A stretch of 40,931 bases of DNA from Deltaproteobacteria bacterium CG_4_9_14_3_um_filter_63_12 (GCA_002789955.1 PFUG01000164.1:1-40931), one strand, 5' to 3'; shown: positions 28,843-37,356, counted from the first letter of the stretch. A program made the numbers and translations. The notes: generated by a model not told the origin, from the sequence alone.

Positions 28843-29247
28843 CTAACCCTGAGAAGAGAGAGGTTCTGTCGGCTGTAGATCCTCGAGACCTATTGCGGCG
28901 TGGATCACTGTGGTGAGGGTCGCCAGGTTGACTTGCTCATTGGAGACACGGACCACTTTGAGCCCAAGCTCAGCGAACACCTGGGTCCTCTCGTCGTCTG
29001 CCAGTTGAGCCTCGGCGTTGTCATGTATCGGACCGTCAATCTCTAGGACGAGTCCATGCTCAGCACAGTAGAAGTCAGCGATATAGCCACAAATCACCTT
29101 CTGTCGTTTGAACTTCAGTCCCAACATCTGCCTCCGCCGAACCATCACCCACACCTTCAATTCTGCTTCCGTCGGCGTCCGCCGAAATTCCCTCGCCATC
29201 TCGAGCTTTTCGCCGCTCGTGCGTCTCACAAAAACCGCCGGTCTCAT
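28843..29247 (-). CDS. DUF559 endonuclease-like protein inserted in the imu cassette
   Basis: This 134-aa protein has the DUF559 pattern: FRRTPTEAELKVWVMVRRRQ, then LKFKRQKVICGYIADFY, then LVLEIDGPIH and a final LGLKVVRVSNEQV. The fold is related to Vsr and other PD-(D/E)XK nucleases, and D...E-x-D is present. The biochemical role of the family is unknown. It lies between imuA and imuB in the same direction. Two GC-rich palindromic repeats separate it from imuA, and CTCTCCC/GAGAGAG fragments lie at its 3' end. DUF559 genes are often found scattered beside such repeats, so I infer an insertion. The stop is 13 bp before imuB, so it probably shares the transcript. Confidence 0.8.
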   Translation of the reverse strand: MRPAVFVRRTSGEKLEMAREFRRTPTEAELKVWVMVRRRQMLGLKFKRQKVICGYIADFYCAEHGLVLEIDGPIHDNAEAQLADDERTQVFAELGLKVVRVSNEQVNLATLTTVIHAAIGLEDLQPTEPLSSQG

Positions 29248-29261
29248 CTCGCTGCCTCACT

Positions 29262-29432
29262 AAAAAGCCAAGAATGCCCTCCTCCCCCTCTCCCGTTTCG
29301 GGCCCGTTTCGGGGGAGGGGGCCGGGGGGAGGGGGGGCTGGGGGCGTGTGCCCCCACAAACCTCAACCAAAAAACCAAGAATGCCCTCCTCCCCCTCTCC
29401 CGTTTCGGGGGAGGGGGCCGGGGGGAGGGGGG
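29262..29432. repeat. Two direct copies of a GC-rich palindromic repeat
   Basis: Copy 1 (about 29262-29337) and copy 2 (about 29369-29432) share the core CCAAGAATGCCCTCCTCCCC continuing into CTCTCCCG, TTT, and CGGGGGAGGGGG. Copy 1 carries an extra 11-bp CCCGTTTCGGG duplication. Each copy contains a palindrome of C-runs facing G-runs. Copy 2 ends 6 bp from the imuA stop. The structure resembles mobile intergenic palindromes. G-runs of this kind could also form G-quadruplexes on the minus strand's complement. Confidence 0.85.
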
Positions 29433-29438
29433 ACCAAA

Positions 29439-30080
29439 TCACCAAATCCCCGGCGGCCCGAGGTACTGATTCCGATGCTTCCAATACGGGCCGCGCCGCT
29501 TGTCCTTCGTGATCTCCAACTGCCCCGAGAAGCGGCCCCCGCCCAGGCTCTCGCCGCGCCGCGCCTCACCCCGCAACGAGATCAACGAGTCGAGAGAGGC
29601 CTCCTCCGGGCTCTTCGTGGTCAGAATGACCACCGCCAAGTCATGGGTCTGCGACAGGCCCACCAATCGGGAGAGCAGCGCGGTCAACGCCCGATGCACA
29701 AAGGACTGGGCGTCCTGCGAGAGGTCGATGACGATCAGCCCGAAGGCGCCTGAGTGGGCGAGGCGAGTCGCGGCCTTGAAGCAGTCGACGCTGTTGGGCG
29801 CTCGCACCACCGCCAACGCCTCCAGATCCACCCCCGCCGAGAAGAGGTCGGGGGGGAAGAAGGTGTCCTCGCCCAACATCACCCAGGCCACAGGCTCCCC
29901 TTTATACTGGGCATCGAGCACCAGCCCGACGCCCATGGTCAACAACGTGCTCGGTCCGTGCGCCGAGAACTCCGAGATTCGGCCCGAGAGCTCGGCGTGG
30001 GTGAGCTGTGGGTCGGCAACCTGCTTGTGCTGCAGCAGCTCAGAGGCTGTATGCATTTGTTTGAACTGAACGACCGCCAT
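29439..30080 (-). CDS. imuA: ImuA, RecA-like mutasome component
   Basis: This 213-aa protein corresponds to the RecA-related ImuA that precedes imuB and dnaE2 in many genomes. ELSGRISEFSAHGPSTLLTM followed by GEPVAWVML matches the first strands of the RecA core. GLIVIDLSQDAQ is the Walker B-like strand. The P-loop is degenerate, with no GKT or GKS, as in some ImuA proteins. The C-terminal segment is short and basic. GGAG before the ATG at 30080 sets the start. Its promoter region carries an SOS-box-like element. It is separated from imuB by the DUF559 gene and repeats, about 600 bp in all. Confidence 0.8.
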   Translation of the reverse strand: MAVVQFKQMHTASELLQHKQVADPQLTHAELSGRISEFSAHGPSTLLTMGVGLVLDAQYKGEPVAWVMLGEDTFFPPDLFSAGVDLEALAVVRAPNSVDCFKAATRLAHSGAFGLIVIDLSQDAQSFVHRALTALLSRLVGLSQTHDLAVVILTTKSPEEASLDSLISLRGEARRGESLGGGRFSGQLEITKDKRRGPYWKHRNQYLGPPGIW

Positions 30081-30116
30081 GACCCGCTCCGACGCGCAAG
30101 AACTAAACACCTGCCT

Positions 30117-30144
30117 AGTATACGCAACGAATGTTCAGTGTCAA
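30117..30144 (-). promoter_or_regulatory. imuA promoter with SOS-box-like operator in the spacer
   Basis: On the minus strand a consensus -35 TTGACA (30139-30144) is followed after 16 bp by the -10 TATACT (30117-30122). The -10 lies 36 bp before the imuA ATG. The spacer holds GAAC-ATTC-GTTG (30125-30136), seven of eight conserved bases of the GAAC-N4-GTTC box bound by LexA in several phyla. LexA bound there would block RNA polymerase, which fits damage control of imu genes. LexA boxes vary between lineages, so the operator call is an inference. The promoter itself is well supported. Confidence 0.65.
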
Positions 30145-30210
30145 GTCTGACGTGTCAGAAGCCTCAACCCCACCACCACCCAAATAAACAGATGCGGCCT
30201 TGGCCCAAAC

Positions 30211-30312
30211 CGGCTATGAGATCGGCAGCCTCCGTCTCGAGGAAGTCGATCGAGGCACGAAGCCGATTGAAGCTGCTGGCCCCAATCGGCTATGAGATCG
30301 ACAGCCTCCGTC
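30211..30312. repeat. 26-bp direct repeat upstream of the amidase gene
   Basis: CGGCTATGAGATCG(G/A)CAGCC continuing TCCGTC occurs at 30211-30236 and again at 30287-30312, with one mismatch. The copies are 76 bp apart and the second ends 19 bp before the amidase ATG. They could be paired regulator sites or a small duplication. Confidence 0.75.
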
Positions 30313-30331
30313 CCTCACGCCAGAACGGACC

Positions 30332-32413
30332 ATGCACACAACCCAGACCGCCCTACTCGCTCTCTGCCTCGCGACCGCGCTCCTGCTGCCTGCGCGCCTC
30401 GAGGCCACCACCATCTGCTTGGACCCAGGCCATGGCGGCACCGATCCCGGCGCCACTGGCTGTGGGCTCATCGAGGAAGAGATCAACCTCGACACGCAGC
30501 TCAAGCTGCGCTCCCTGCTGCAAGCGGCTGGCTTTGTCGTCATCATGACCCGTGAGATCGACGTCTCCGTCGGCCTCACCGCCCGCGCCTCCTACGCCAA
30601 CTCAAACGGCGCCGACCGCTTCGTCTCCATCCATTCCAACTCGGCCACGAACGCCACAGCGACCGGCATCGAGACCTACTGCTCCACCACCGGCTCCAAC
30701 TCTTCGTTCGATCTGCGCGATCGCATTCAGACCGAGATGCTCGCCGCTTGGCCCCTCACCAACCGCGGCGGCAAGACGGCTTCCTTCACCGTGCTCACCG
30801 CCACCGCCATGCCGGCGACCCTCAGCGAGCTCGCCTTCATCGTCAACTGCGGCCTCGACGCCACCTACCTCGGCAGCAACACCGAACGCCAGAAGGCCGC
30901 TGAAGCCCACTTGCGCGCCCTGCAGCTCCACTTTGGCCAGAACCCTGTCGACCCACCGGTGACTGGCCAGCTCAAGGGCGTCGTCTTCGAGGATCAAGGC
31001 GTCGGCACCGCCGACATGAGCGTGCTCATCCCCAGCACCCGCGTCGAGATCGTCGAGACTGGTGACTCGCAGAACGCCGGCAGCGCCACCGCCGCCTGGA
31101 CTTTCTCCTTGCCGCCTGGAACTTACACGGTTAGGGCGAGCCGCAGCGGTTGGGTGACCAACACCCGCACCTGCCAGGTCCTGCCTAACGACATCACCTG
31201 GTGCTCCATCGGCCTCTTCCCAGACAGCGCCCCTGTCGATGTCCTCGCCGACGCCGCCTCCGATGTCGGCGCCGACGTCGTGCCCACCGACACTGAGCCG
31301 GCCGACACCTCCGTAACCGACACGAATATCCCGACCGACACCGGCGTCGGTCCTGACACGGCGGCCAACGACACCTCGCCGCCAACCGACACCGCTTCCG
31401 CCCCCGATCTCACCACAGAGGACTCGACCATGGCCGCTGACACCCTTGCGACAGAGCTGGCGCCTCGCGGAAATGTAGACGACTCCTGCGGTTGCCGCGT
31501 TGGAGAGCGCTCCCAGCAGCCCCCGTGGCTGGTTTTGCTGCTGGCGCTGGGCGTCCTCCTCTTCTTACGCCGCAGACGGCTCGCCGCGGTCGGGGCGGCC
31601 TTGTTGGTGGGTTTTGCCTTTGTCCCCACTGGCCACGCCGACGAAGCGGTCGTCGAGAACGTGCAGTTCGCCTCGCTGCGGTCCCCCAAGCTCGTCGTCG
31701 AGGGTCATCAGTCCCCAGTGCTCTCTCCTTCGGGTGAGAAGGTGGTCTACACAACGGAGAAATTCGAGGGACTTTTTGTGTCCAATGTGGACGGCAGCGG
31801 GGCTCAGACGATCACTCACGACGCGCGCGCGGGCTACCTACCCGTCTGGACGGCTGACTCGCAGAACATCGCGCTGCGTCTGCCCAAGCGCCCCTTCGCC
31901 GGCGAGCCCATGCTGCTCATGTCCCTCAATGGGGAGTTCGTCGGGCCTTGGACACCAAACGCCGAACGGACAGTCTTCCAACGAGACGACGCCGTCTGGC
32001 TTCGCGAGGGCACCGACGAGACCCGGCTCAGCGATGAAAACGACCGCTACTTCGAGCCTCAGCTCTCGTTCGACGGCCAGGTGGTAATCTACAACGGCCT
32101 GCTGAGCGGCGTACACGTCATGTTTCTCACGACGAACATACACGCCAGCTTCGCGGGTGGTAGCCACGCCAGCCTCAGCGCCGACGGGCGATGGCTCATC
32201 TTCGACCGCACGACGGATGACGGCGAGCAAGTCACGGGCAGCGAGCTCCTGCTGGCCGACCTCCTCGACCCGAACAGAGTTCGACTGTGTGTTCTCACGC
32301 ACTCGCCCGACGTCATCGAGTTGTACCCATCGTTGTCTGCGGATGGGCAGACAGTGACCTACTCGACGCCCGATGGGGTTTGGTTTGCCGAGGTCATCGA
32401 GATTCAGCCGTAG
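30332..32413 (+). CDS. N-acetylmuramoyl-L-alanine amidase fused through a MYXO-CTERM-like anchor to a TolB-type propeller
   Basis: This 693-aa protein has a signal peptide (residues 1-25) and an Amidase_3 domain (residues 27-205). The zinc ligands and catalytic Glu are visible in LDPGHGGTDPG, EEEINL, VSIHSN and LSELAF. A Gly/Thr-rich beta domain and a long Thr/Asp/Pro linker (TDT, PTDT repeats, residues 300-370) follow. At about residues 384-415 comes DSCGCRVGERSQQPPWL plus a hydrophobic helix and RRRR, the order of a MYXO-CTERM sorting signal, which normally ends a protein. Here the frame continues into a second hydrophobic segment ending GHADEA and then beta-propeller repeats (SPVLSPSGEKVVYTT, PQLSFDGQVVIYNG, YPSLSADGQTVTYST). 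It could be a natural fusion or two genes joined by loss of a stop. Confidence 0.85.
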   Translation: MHTTQTALLALCLATALLLPARLEATTICLDPGHGGTDPGATGCGLIEEEINLDTQLKLRSLLQAAGFVVIMTREIDVSVGLTARASYANSNGADRFVSIHSNSATNATATGIETYCSTTGSNSSFDLRDRIQTEMLAAWPLTNRGGKTASFTVLTATAMPATLSELAFIVNCGLDATYLGSNTERQKAAEAHLRALQLHFGQNPVDPPVTGQLKGVVFEDQGVGTADMSVLIPSTRVEIVETGDSQNAGSATAAWTFSLPPGTYTVRASRSGWVTNTRTCQVLPNDITWCSIGLFPDSAPVDVLADAASDVGADVVPTDTEPADTSVTDTNIPTDTGVGPDTAANDTSPPTDTASAPDLTTEDSTMAADTLATELAPRGNVDDSCGCRVGERSQQPPWLVLLLALGVLLFLRRRRLAAVGAALLVGFAFVPTGHADEAVVENVQFASLRSPKLVVEGHQSPVLSPSGEKVVYTTEKFEGLFVSNVDGSGAQTITHDARAGYLPVWTADSQNIALRLPKRPFAGEPMLLMSLNGEFVGPWTPNAERTVFQRDDAVWLREGTDETRLSDENDRYFEPQLSFDGQVVIYNGLLSGVHVMFLTTNIHASFAGGSHASLSADGRWLIFDRTTDDGEQVTGSELLLADLLDPNRVRLCVLTHSPDVIELYPSLSADGQTVTYSTPDGVWFAEVIEIQP

Positions 32414-32680
32414 CCTACTCGATCGGCTCGTCCAGCTCGCGCGCGAGCGCCGCCAACTGTTCGAGAACAGCCTTGTCCGCGGCATGGTCTCGTGGGGCTT
32501 GTTTTTGGGAGTCACTTCACGCTCCTGCGAAACGACGGCGCTGTTCTTGACCGAGGTGTCGAGGCCGATGAGGTCGCGGCGGACGCAGTGGTCTCGAGCC
32601 CGACGTCGTCTCACTTGGCGCCAGCGACACGGCGCTGGGCGAGCAAGCGCCCAGCGGCCTCCCAAACCCACGGCCCCACT

Positions 32681-34750
32681 CTATTCGATTTCCCTCACCA
32701 ACTTTCCCGAGGCACGAGCCTCGATGTAGGCCGCATCGACGAGCAGCGCGGTGTCCAAGAGCCGGTCCTGGCGCGCGGCCTCGTAGGCGGCCTTGACGAT
32801 GGCGTTCTTGATCGACCCGCCTGAGAGCTCGACCTCGGCGAGGTAGTCGTAGTCGATGGTGGCGGCGGTCGGCACCCAGGTCGGCAAGAGGTGTTGCCAG
32901 ATGGCCTTGCGCTGAGTGTCGCCGGGCATCTCGAAGCTAACCTTGAACATGATCCGGCGTTCGAAGGCTGGGTCCATGTTCTTCTCGAGGTTGGTGGTGA
33001 GGATGGCCACCCCTTCGTAGGCCTCGATGAGCTGCAGCAGGACGTTGACGTTCATGTTCGAGTAGCGGTCGTTGGACTGCTTCACCTCGGTGCGCTTGGC
33101 GAAGATGCTGTCGGCCTCGTCGAAGAGCAGGATGCTGCTGTCTGGGCGCGCTGTTTCGAAGATGCGGGTCAAGTTCTTCTCGGTCTCGCCGATGTACTTG
33201 TCGACGATGGTCGCGATGTTGATTCGCACCAGCCCGAAGCCCAGCTCCGAGGCAATGACCTCGGCAGCCAGCGTCTTGCCGGTACCGGGATCCCCATCGA
33301 AGAGACAGGTAATTCCCAAGCCTCGGCGGATGCGTTGGGCCAACTTCCAGGTTCGCAGCACCTTGGCGCGGTTGAGGACCGCCTGCTTGATGGCCCGCAC
33401 CTGCTCCTCGGTGTCGTGCTCCAGGACCAGGTCGGCGAAGCTGACATTGGGGTGCGTCAGCACCGCAAAAGAGCCGGCCTCGAAGGGGACCTGGTTCTGC
33501 GCGGCGAACTCCATGGTGCGCTCGTCGACCGCACCATCGGCTCGGCTCACGAGGCATAGACGCGCGGCCTTGGCCGCTTGGAGAGGCGTCAAGGTCCAGC
33601 GTTTGGAGAGCTGCTCGAGCGTCTCCATCTGCGCGGCGAGCCTGGGCGAAGTGACGCTGTCCGCCCAGACCTGGGAGATGAACTCGGGAGTGGTGACGGC
33701 AATGAAGCTCTGCCGCAGGACGATGGCCGTGTCGAGCGCCGGCGCGCAGGGCAGCACCTCGTCCATGAGGAAGAGAGCGGCGAAGACACGCCGCTGGAGG
33801 ACACGACCCAAGAGGGTCGCCAGGGGGCACTCCGCGACGACGACGCGCTGTGCCCTGCGGAACACCAAGAGCTCGCCGTGCAACTCGGCTTCACGGCCCA
33901 GGCGTTCAATGACTTGCCGCGCCCGCTCGAAAGACATCTGCAAAAGCAATGAGGCGTCCACCTCGATCACTCGCCGGCCAAGAGTGCCCGCCACCGCACG
34001 GACCGCGACGCTGCGGCCACTGCCTTCGCCGCCGAAGAGGAGCGCCGCGACGCCGTTGGGCACCGAGAGGCCGCCGAGGCCGTGCTTCTGGTTGTGTCCC
34101 AGGACCCCAGAGTAGAAGCCGCGCAGCAGGGACTCGACCCGACGGATGCCTTCCGACACGCCGTGCAACTCCCCCAAGCCCAGGGAAGGCTCTAGCAACG
34201 TCGCCACATCGCTGAGTTCATGGCTCAGCGCGCGCAGCCCATGCAAGTAAGAGACAACGTCACTCGCCGGCACAAGCTCATACAAGAGTTCATTGGTCAC
34301 ACTTTGCCCGCGCGGCGCCCGGAACTCGAGGAGGCCGCTCTCGCGCAAGGCGCCACCTGGCATCAAGGAGCCCCGCAACTGGAAGCCAGCGAGTCGGTCG
34401 AGACCCAAAATGCAGGCGCAGAGCGCGCCGTCGACGAAGTTGTAGAGGACGTTGTCGTTGTGGCGAGCGATGTCGTCGCGCAGGGCGGGATCGAGATGTG
34501 GAGCCGCGCTGAGCCAGATGGCCATAATCTCGACAGGATGCAGGGAGTAGCGACGGCGCAGGGCGAGATCCGGCAGCTCGAGGCCGCGCTCCACCAGCGC
34601 CTCGACCTCGGCGTCGATGGCGAGCTGCTTGGCGCCGATCTTCTCGTCCGCTGCGGCTCGGTCCTCGTCGGGCAGCTGGGAACGTTTCAGGAGCTGCTCG
34701 ATGAGCTCGAGCATGTCGACAGCATGTTTGGAGATCGCGGAGGCATCCAT
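32681..34750 (-). CDS. AAA ATPase of the extracellular contractile injection system (eCIS) type
   Basis: This 689-aa cytoplasmic protein has two ATPase units. The first (from about residue 265) has a weak P-loop, GGEGSGRS, and no clear Walker B. The second is complete: GDPGTGKT (about residue 484), KYIGETEKNL, Walker B ILLFDEAD (about residue 543), sensor-1 LTTN and the AFERR arginine finger. KYIGETEKNL..IF and the KQSNDRYSNMNVNVLLQLIE stretch resemble the AAA ATPase conserved in eCIS loci (Afp15 type), where it aids assembly or loading. No sheath, tube or baseplate gene lies in the window, so this is an orphan or a distant part. The ATG at 34750 was chosen; an upstream extension is Arg/Pro-rich and has no better site. 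Confidence 0.8.
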   Translation of the reverse strand: MDASAISKHAVDMLELIEQLLKRSQLPDEDRAAADEKIGAKQLAIDAEVEALVERGLELPDLALRRRYSLHPVEIMAIWLSAAPHLDPALRDDIARHNDNVLYNFVDGALCACILGLDRLAGFQLRGSLMPGGALRESGLLEFRAPRGQSVTNELLYELVPASDVVSYLHGLRALSHELSDVATLLEPSLGLGELHGVSEGIRRVESLLRGFYSGVLGHNQKHGLGGLSVPNGVAALLFGGEGSGRSVAVRAVAGTLGRRVIEVDASLLLQMSFERARQVIERLGREAELHGELLVFRRAQRVVVAECPLATLLGRVLQRRVFAALFLMDEVLPCAPALDTAIVLRQSFIAVTTPEFISQVWADSVTSPRLAAQMETLEQLSKRWTLTPLQAAKAARLCLVSRADGAVDERTMEFAAQNQVPFEAGSFAVLTHPNVSFADLVLEHDTEEQVRAIKQAVLNRAKVLRTWKLAQRIRRGLGITCLFDGDPGTGKTLAAEVIASELGFGLVRINIATIVDKYIGETEKNLTRIFETARPDSSILLFDEADSIFAKRTEVKQSNDRYSNMNVNVLLQLIEAYEGVAILTTNLEKNMDPAFERRIMFKVSFEMPGDTQRKAIWQHLLPTWVPTAATIDYDYLAEVELSGGSIKNAIVKAAYEAARQDRLLDTALLVDAAYIEARASGKLVREIE

Positions 34751-35225
34751 ACGTCGCTCTGGGGCTCTGGGAGTGTCTGGCTCGTGGGCGTTTGGGCGAG
34801 CTCTTGGGAGGGAGACAACACGATCCACCCTTGGCGTGCAACCCTGCTCACCTTGTGCAGCGAAAAGGGGTCAATGCTCCCCACTTTCATGTGGATCCAT
34901 AGGCTCCAAGTTGCTGCGACGGGAAGAGAATCGCCACCGCGGGGTTGTGGAGAGGCAAACGATTGGTCAGACTCACGCCGCGATGCGACGTTTCTGAGCC
35001 CCAGGTTCTGTGCGGCCGTGGTGAACTTTCCTGCGATCCGGGCCGGCTGCAAGCGCGCTCGTTGCGACGTGCTCTCTGGCTAGTCACTTCCGTTTGCCAT
35101 TCTGCACACTTTCGAGCCCGGGATGGTCCGTCATTTGCTTGGCCCTTGCCAAGTCACCACCCTTCTCGTCCTACTGGGTGGTCTAGACCTCGAATCGAAT
35201 CCACCCGAATGAATGAGACTTGAAG
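34751..35225. other. Divergent intergenic region between the AAA ATPase and the beta-rich protein gene
   Basis: No gene is supported in these 475 bases. An inverted repeat, ACCACCC and GGGTGGT with a 13-base loop, lies at 35156-35182, about 44 bp before the plus-strand start. It could be a leader hairpin. Promoters for both genes should lie here, but I see no convincing -35/-10 pair. Confidence 0.4.
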
Positions 35226-37253
35226 ATGCCAGCACTTGACGTCAGCCAAGACACCACTCAACAGACCCAGACTCAGACCCCCGACGTGGCTCAGCAGCCA
35301 GCGAACAATCCGCTCGAGCAGAGCGTCGCTGGGATGAACTACCAAGATGGTCAGGACGCGCTCTCCCCCAAGAAGGAGGAGCAAGCTGACCCGGAGGCCC
35401 GCAAGAAGGCTTTCGAGAAGGCTCTGGGCGGCTTGATCGGAGGTCCGCTCTTCGACCTCATTCACGAGCACCTCTCCACGGACAAGCTCAACGAGTACGG
35501 CAAGGAGGGCATCGGTGCCCTCGCCGGCGCCGCCAGTAGCCTGCCCACCGACAAGCTCGGTGAGGCCGGTCCTGGCGCCGAGAAGCTCGCCGAGCTGGCG
35601 CTCGAGTGGGCCTCGAAGAAAGCCGAGACCTGGCTGCAAGGCGAAAAGGGACAGGCCTTCATCAAGGCCATCAACGACTACGTCGAAGAACATCCCTGGG
35701 TCATGGCCAGCACCGCCGTCGCCGGAGCCCTCATCGGCGCCATCGTCCTCGTCGGCCAAAACTACGACCCCAAGGCGTTCAGCACCGACTTCAAGCTCGG
35801 CAAGAACCTAAAAGCCAGTGTGGGCGCGGACATCGGGCCCATCCAGGACCTCTGCCTGCAAGGCGCGAACCTCGGCCTCGCCTACCACAAAGACCGCTAC
35901 GAGGCCTCCCTCAAGGGCGGCTGGAAACAGACCGAGAAGGACGGCCAAAAGGTCAACACCGTCACCGCTGGCGCCGACCTCACCGTCGGCAACGAAGGCG
36001 AGGCCCAGCACAAGGCTGGCATCAACGGCGAGGTCTCCGACCAGGGCGACAAGAAACTTGCCGCCTCCTACAAGTACACCAGCGCCAAAGACGACAAGGG
36101 CACGCCGCTCACCGTCTCGGCCAACGCTGGCGCCACCGTCAACGCCGCTGGCGACCTGTCGATCGACGTCGGCGCGGCGCTGGAGGCCAAGAACGTCAAG
36201 TTCGACGTCAAGAGCTCTGGCGCCACCCCCAAAGAGCAGGTCACCGAGGCCTCTCTCTCCTTGGCCGGCGAGAAGGACTACAAGCTCACGGGCAAGTACG
36301 ACAACGCCTCCAAAAAGGTCGACCTCGGACTGAAGCGCTCCTGGGAAGAGAGCGGCCTGAGCATCGACCAGTACCTCGGCACCGACGGCACCTCGCTCAA
36401 TATGGGCATGAAGAAGGACAACTACGACCTCAAGGGCGGCTTCAACGCCAATGACCAAGGCGCCACTGGCAACATGGGCTTCAACGCCAATCAGGGCGGT
36501 TGGACCGTGGCCAGCTTCGCCGAGCTCGACCTCGACGCCTCCCAGCTCAACAAGGTCTCCAGCTCCCTGGGCTACAAAGACGAGAACGAAGCCAAATCCT
36601 TTGTCCTCGACTGGTCGCGGCAGTGGGCCACCGAGAACGGCAGCCGCGTCTCCAAGGACGCCTTCAAGGCCGCCCTCAAGAGCAGCATCGCCGGCGTCGC
36701 GGTCGGCATCAGCGGCGGACTCGACCTCAAGAATGGCAAAGTCGACGGCGCCAGCGCCTCGCTCTCCCTCTCCAAGGACACGTTCAAGTCGCAGCTCGAC
36801 TTCGCCATGAGCAAGAACACGCTCGGCAGCTTCGACACCAAGGGTTCGCTCAGCTTGTCAGGCGGCAAGGAAGGCTTCAGCGGCCTCAAGCTCGACTACG
36901 ACCACGCTCTCGACGCCGGCAACAACCGCTACAAGACTACCCTCGGCGCCACCGGCGCGACGGACTTTGGTGGCAGCAAGTTCGGTTTGGCCGGCAACCT
37001 CTCCGCCTCGACCTACGACGGCAAAAATTGGGACGCCAAGGCCGGCGCGGTCGGCTCCTACGACGTCGGTCACAACACCAGTCTGCTCATGGGCGGCGAG
37101 TACGAGCGCGTGAACAACCGAGACCGCTGGACCGCTAAGGCTGGCGTCGCGGTCAAGGGCGTGCCCATCACCATCAACTACACGCCCCAGAACAAAGAGG
37201 TCAGCGTCGGCGTCTCCATGACGTTCGACCAGATCAAGTCCATCTTCAAGTAG
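35226..37253 (+). CDS. Large beta-rich protein with no signal peptide, candidate eCIS-type cargo
   Basis: This 675-aa protein has no signal peptide. Residues 1-60 are Gln/Thr-rich and contain GMNYQDGQDALSP. As I recall, that G.(S/N)Y..G...L.P motif recurs in proteins beside eCIS loci. Residues 60-150 are helical, and one hydrophobic helix follows (WVMASTAVAGALIGAIVLVG, near residue 165). Residues 190-670 are a long run of alternating strands with repeated patterns such as YDLKGGFNAND and SKFGLAGNLSASTYDG, like an outer-membrane beta-barrel. Without Sec export a barrel would need another route. The gene diverges from the eCIS-type AAA ATPase. I infer a cargo or substrate but cannot prove it. 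An in-frame TTG six bases upstream is an alternative start. Confidence 0.7.
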   Translation: MPALDVSQDTTQQTQTQTPDVAQQPANNPLEQSVAGMNYQDGQDALSPKKEEQADPEARKKAFEKALGGLIGGPLFDLIHEHLSTDKLNEYGKEGIGALAGAASSLPTDKLGEAGPGAEKLAELALEWASKKAETWLQGEKGQAFIKAINDYVEEHPWVMASTAVAGALIGAIVLVGQNYDPKAFSTDFKLGKNLKASVGADIGPIQDLCLQGANLGLAYHKDRYEASLKGGWKQTEKDGQKVNTVTAGADLTVGNEGEAQHKAGINGEVSDQGDKKLAASYKYTSAKDDKGTPLTVSANAGATVNAAGDLSIDVGAALEAKNVKFDVKSSGATPKEQVTEASLSLAGEKDYKLTGKYDNASKKVDLGLKRSWEESGLSIDQYLGTDGTSLNMGMKKDNYDLKGGFNANDQGATGNMGFNANQGGWTVASFAELDLDASQLNKVSSSLGYKDENEAKSFVLDWSRQWATENGSRVSKDAFKAALKSSIAGVAVGISGGLDLKNGKVDGASASLSLSKDTFKSQLDFAMSKNTLGSFDTKGSLSLSGGKEGFSGLKLDYDHALDAGNNRYKTTLGATGATDFGGSKFGLAGNLSASTYDGKNWDAKAGAVGSYDVGHNTSLLMGGEYERVNNRDRWTAKAGVAVKGVPITINYTPQNKEVSVGVSMTFDQIKSIFK

Positions 37254-37356
37254 GGCTTTCGCTTTGGGGGAGAGGCTGCCGGGCCACCTGCCTCGCGGCC
37301 TCGTTCCTTTTCTTGCCTCGCTTCCTGGTCGTCCGCTCGGCAATCCCTTTACCGGC

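Noticed and set aside
29262-29432. CRISPR array
   Set aside because: There are only two copies, they are palindromic and of unequal length, no cas gene is present, and the sequence is C/G runs.
30117-30144. A Myxococcus xanthus-type LexA box at the imuA promoter
   Set aside because: The CTGAAC half matches that consensus but several other fixed positions do not. The GAAC-N4-GTTC type fits better, so only that reading is proposed.
32414-32680. Coding-like minus-strand end (DKAVLEQLAALARELDEPIE) between the amidase and AAA genes
   Set aside because: A stop lies only about 30 codons upstream in that frame and the better sequence switches frame. It is too short to call a gene or a remnant with confidence.
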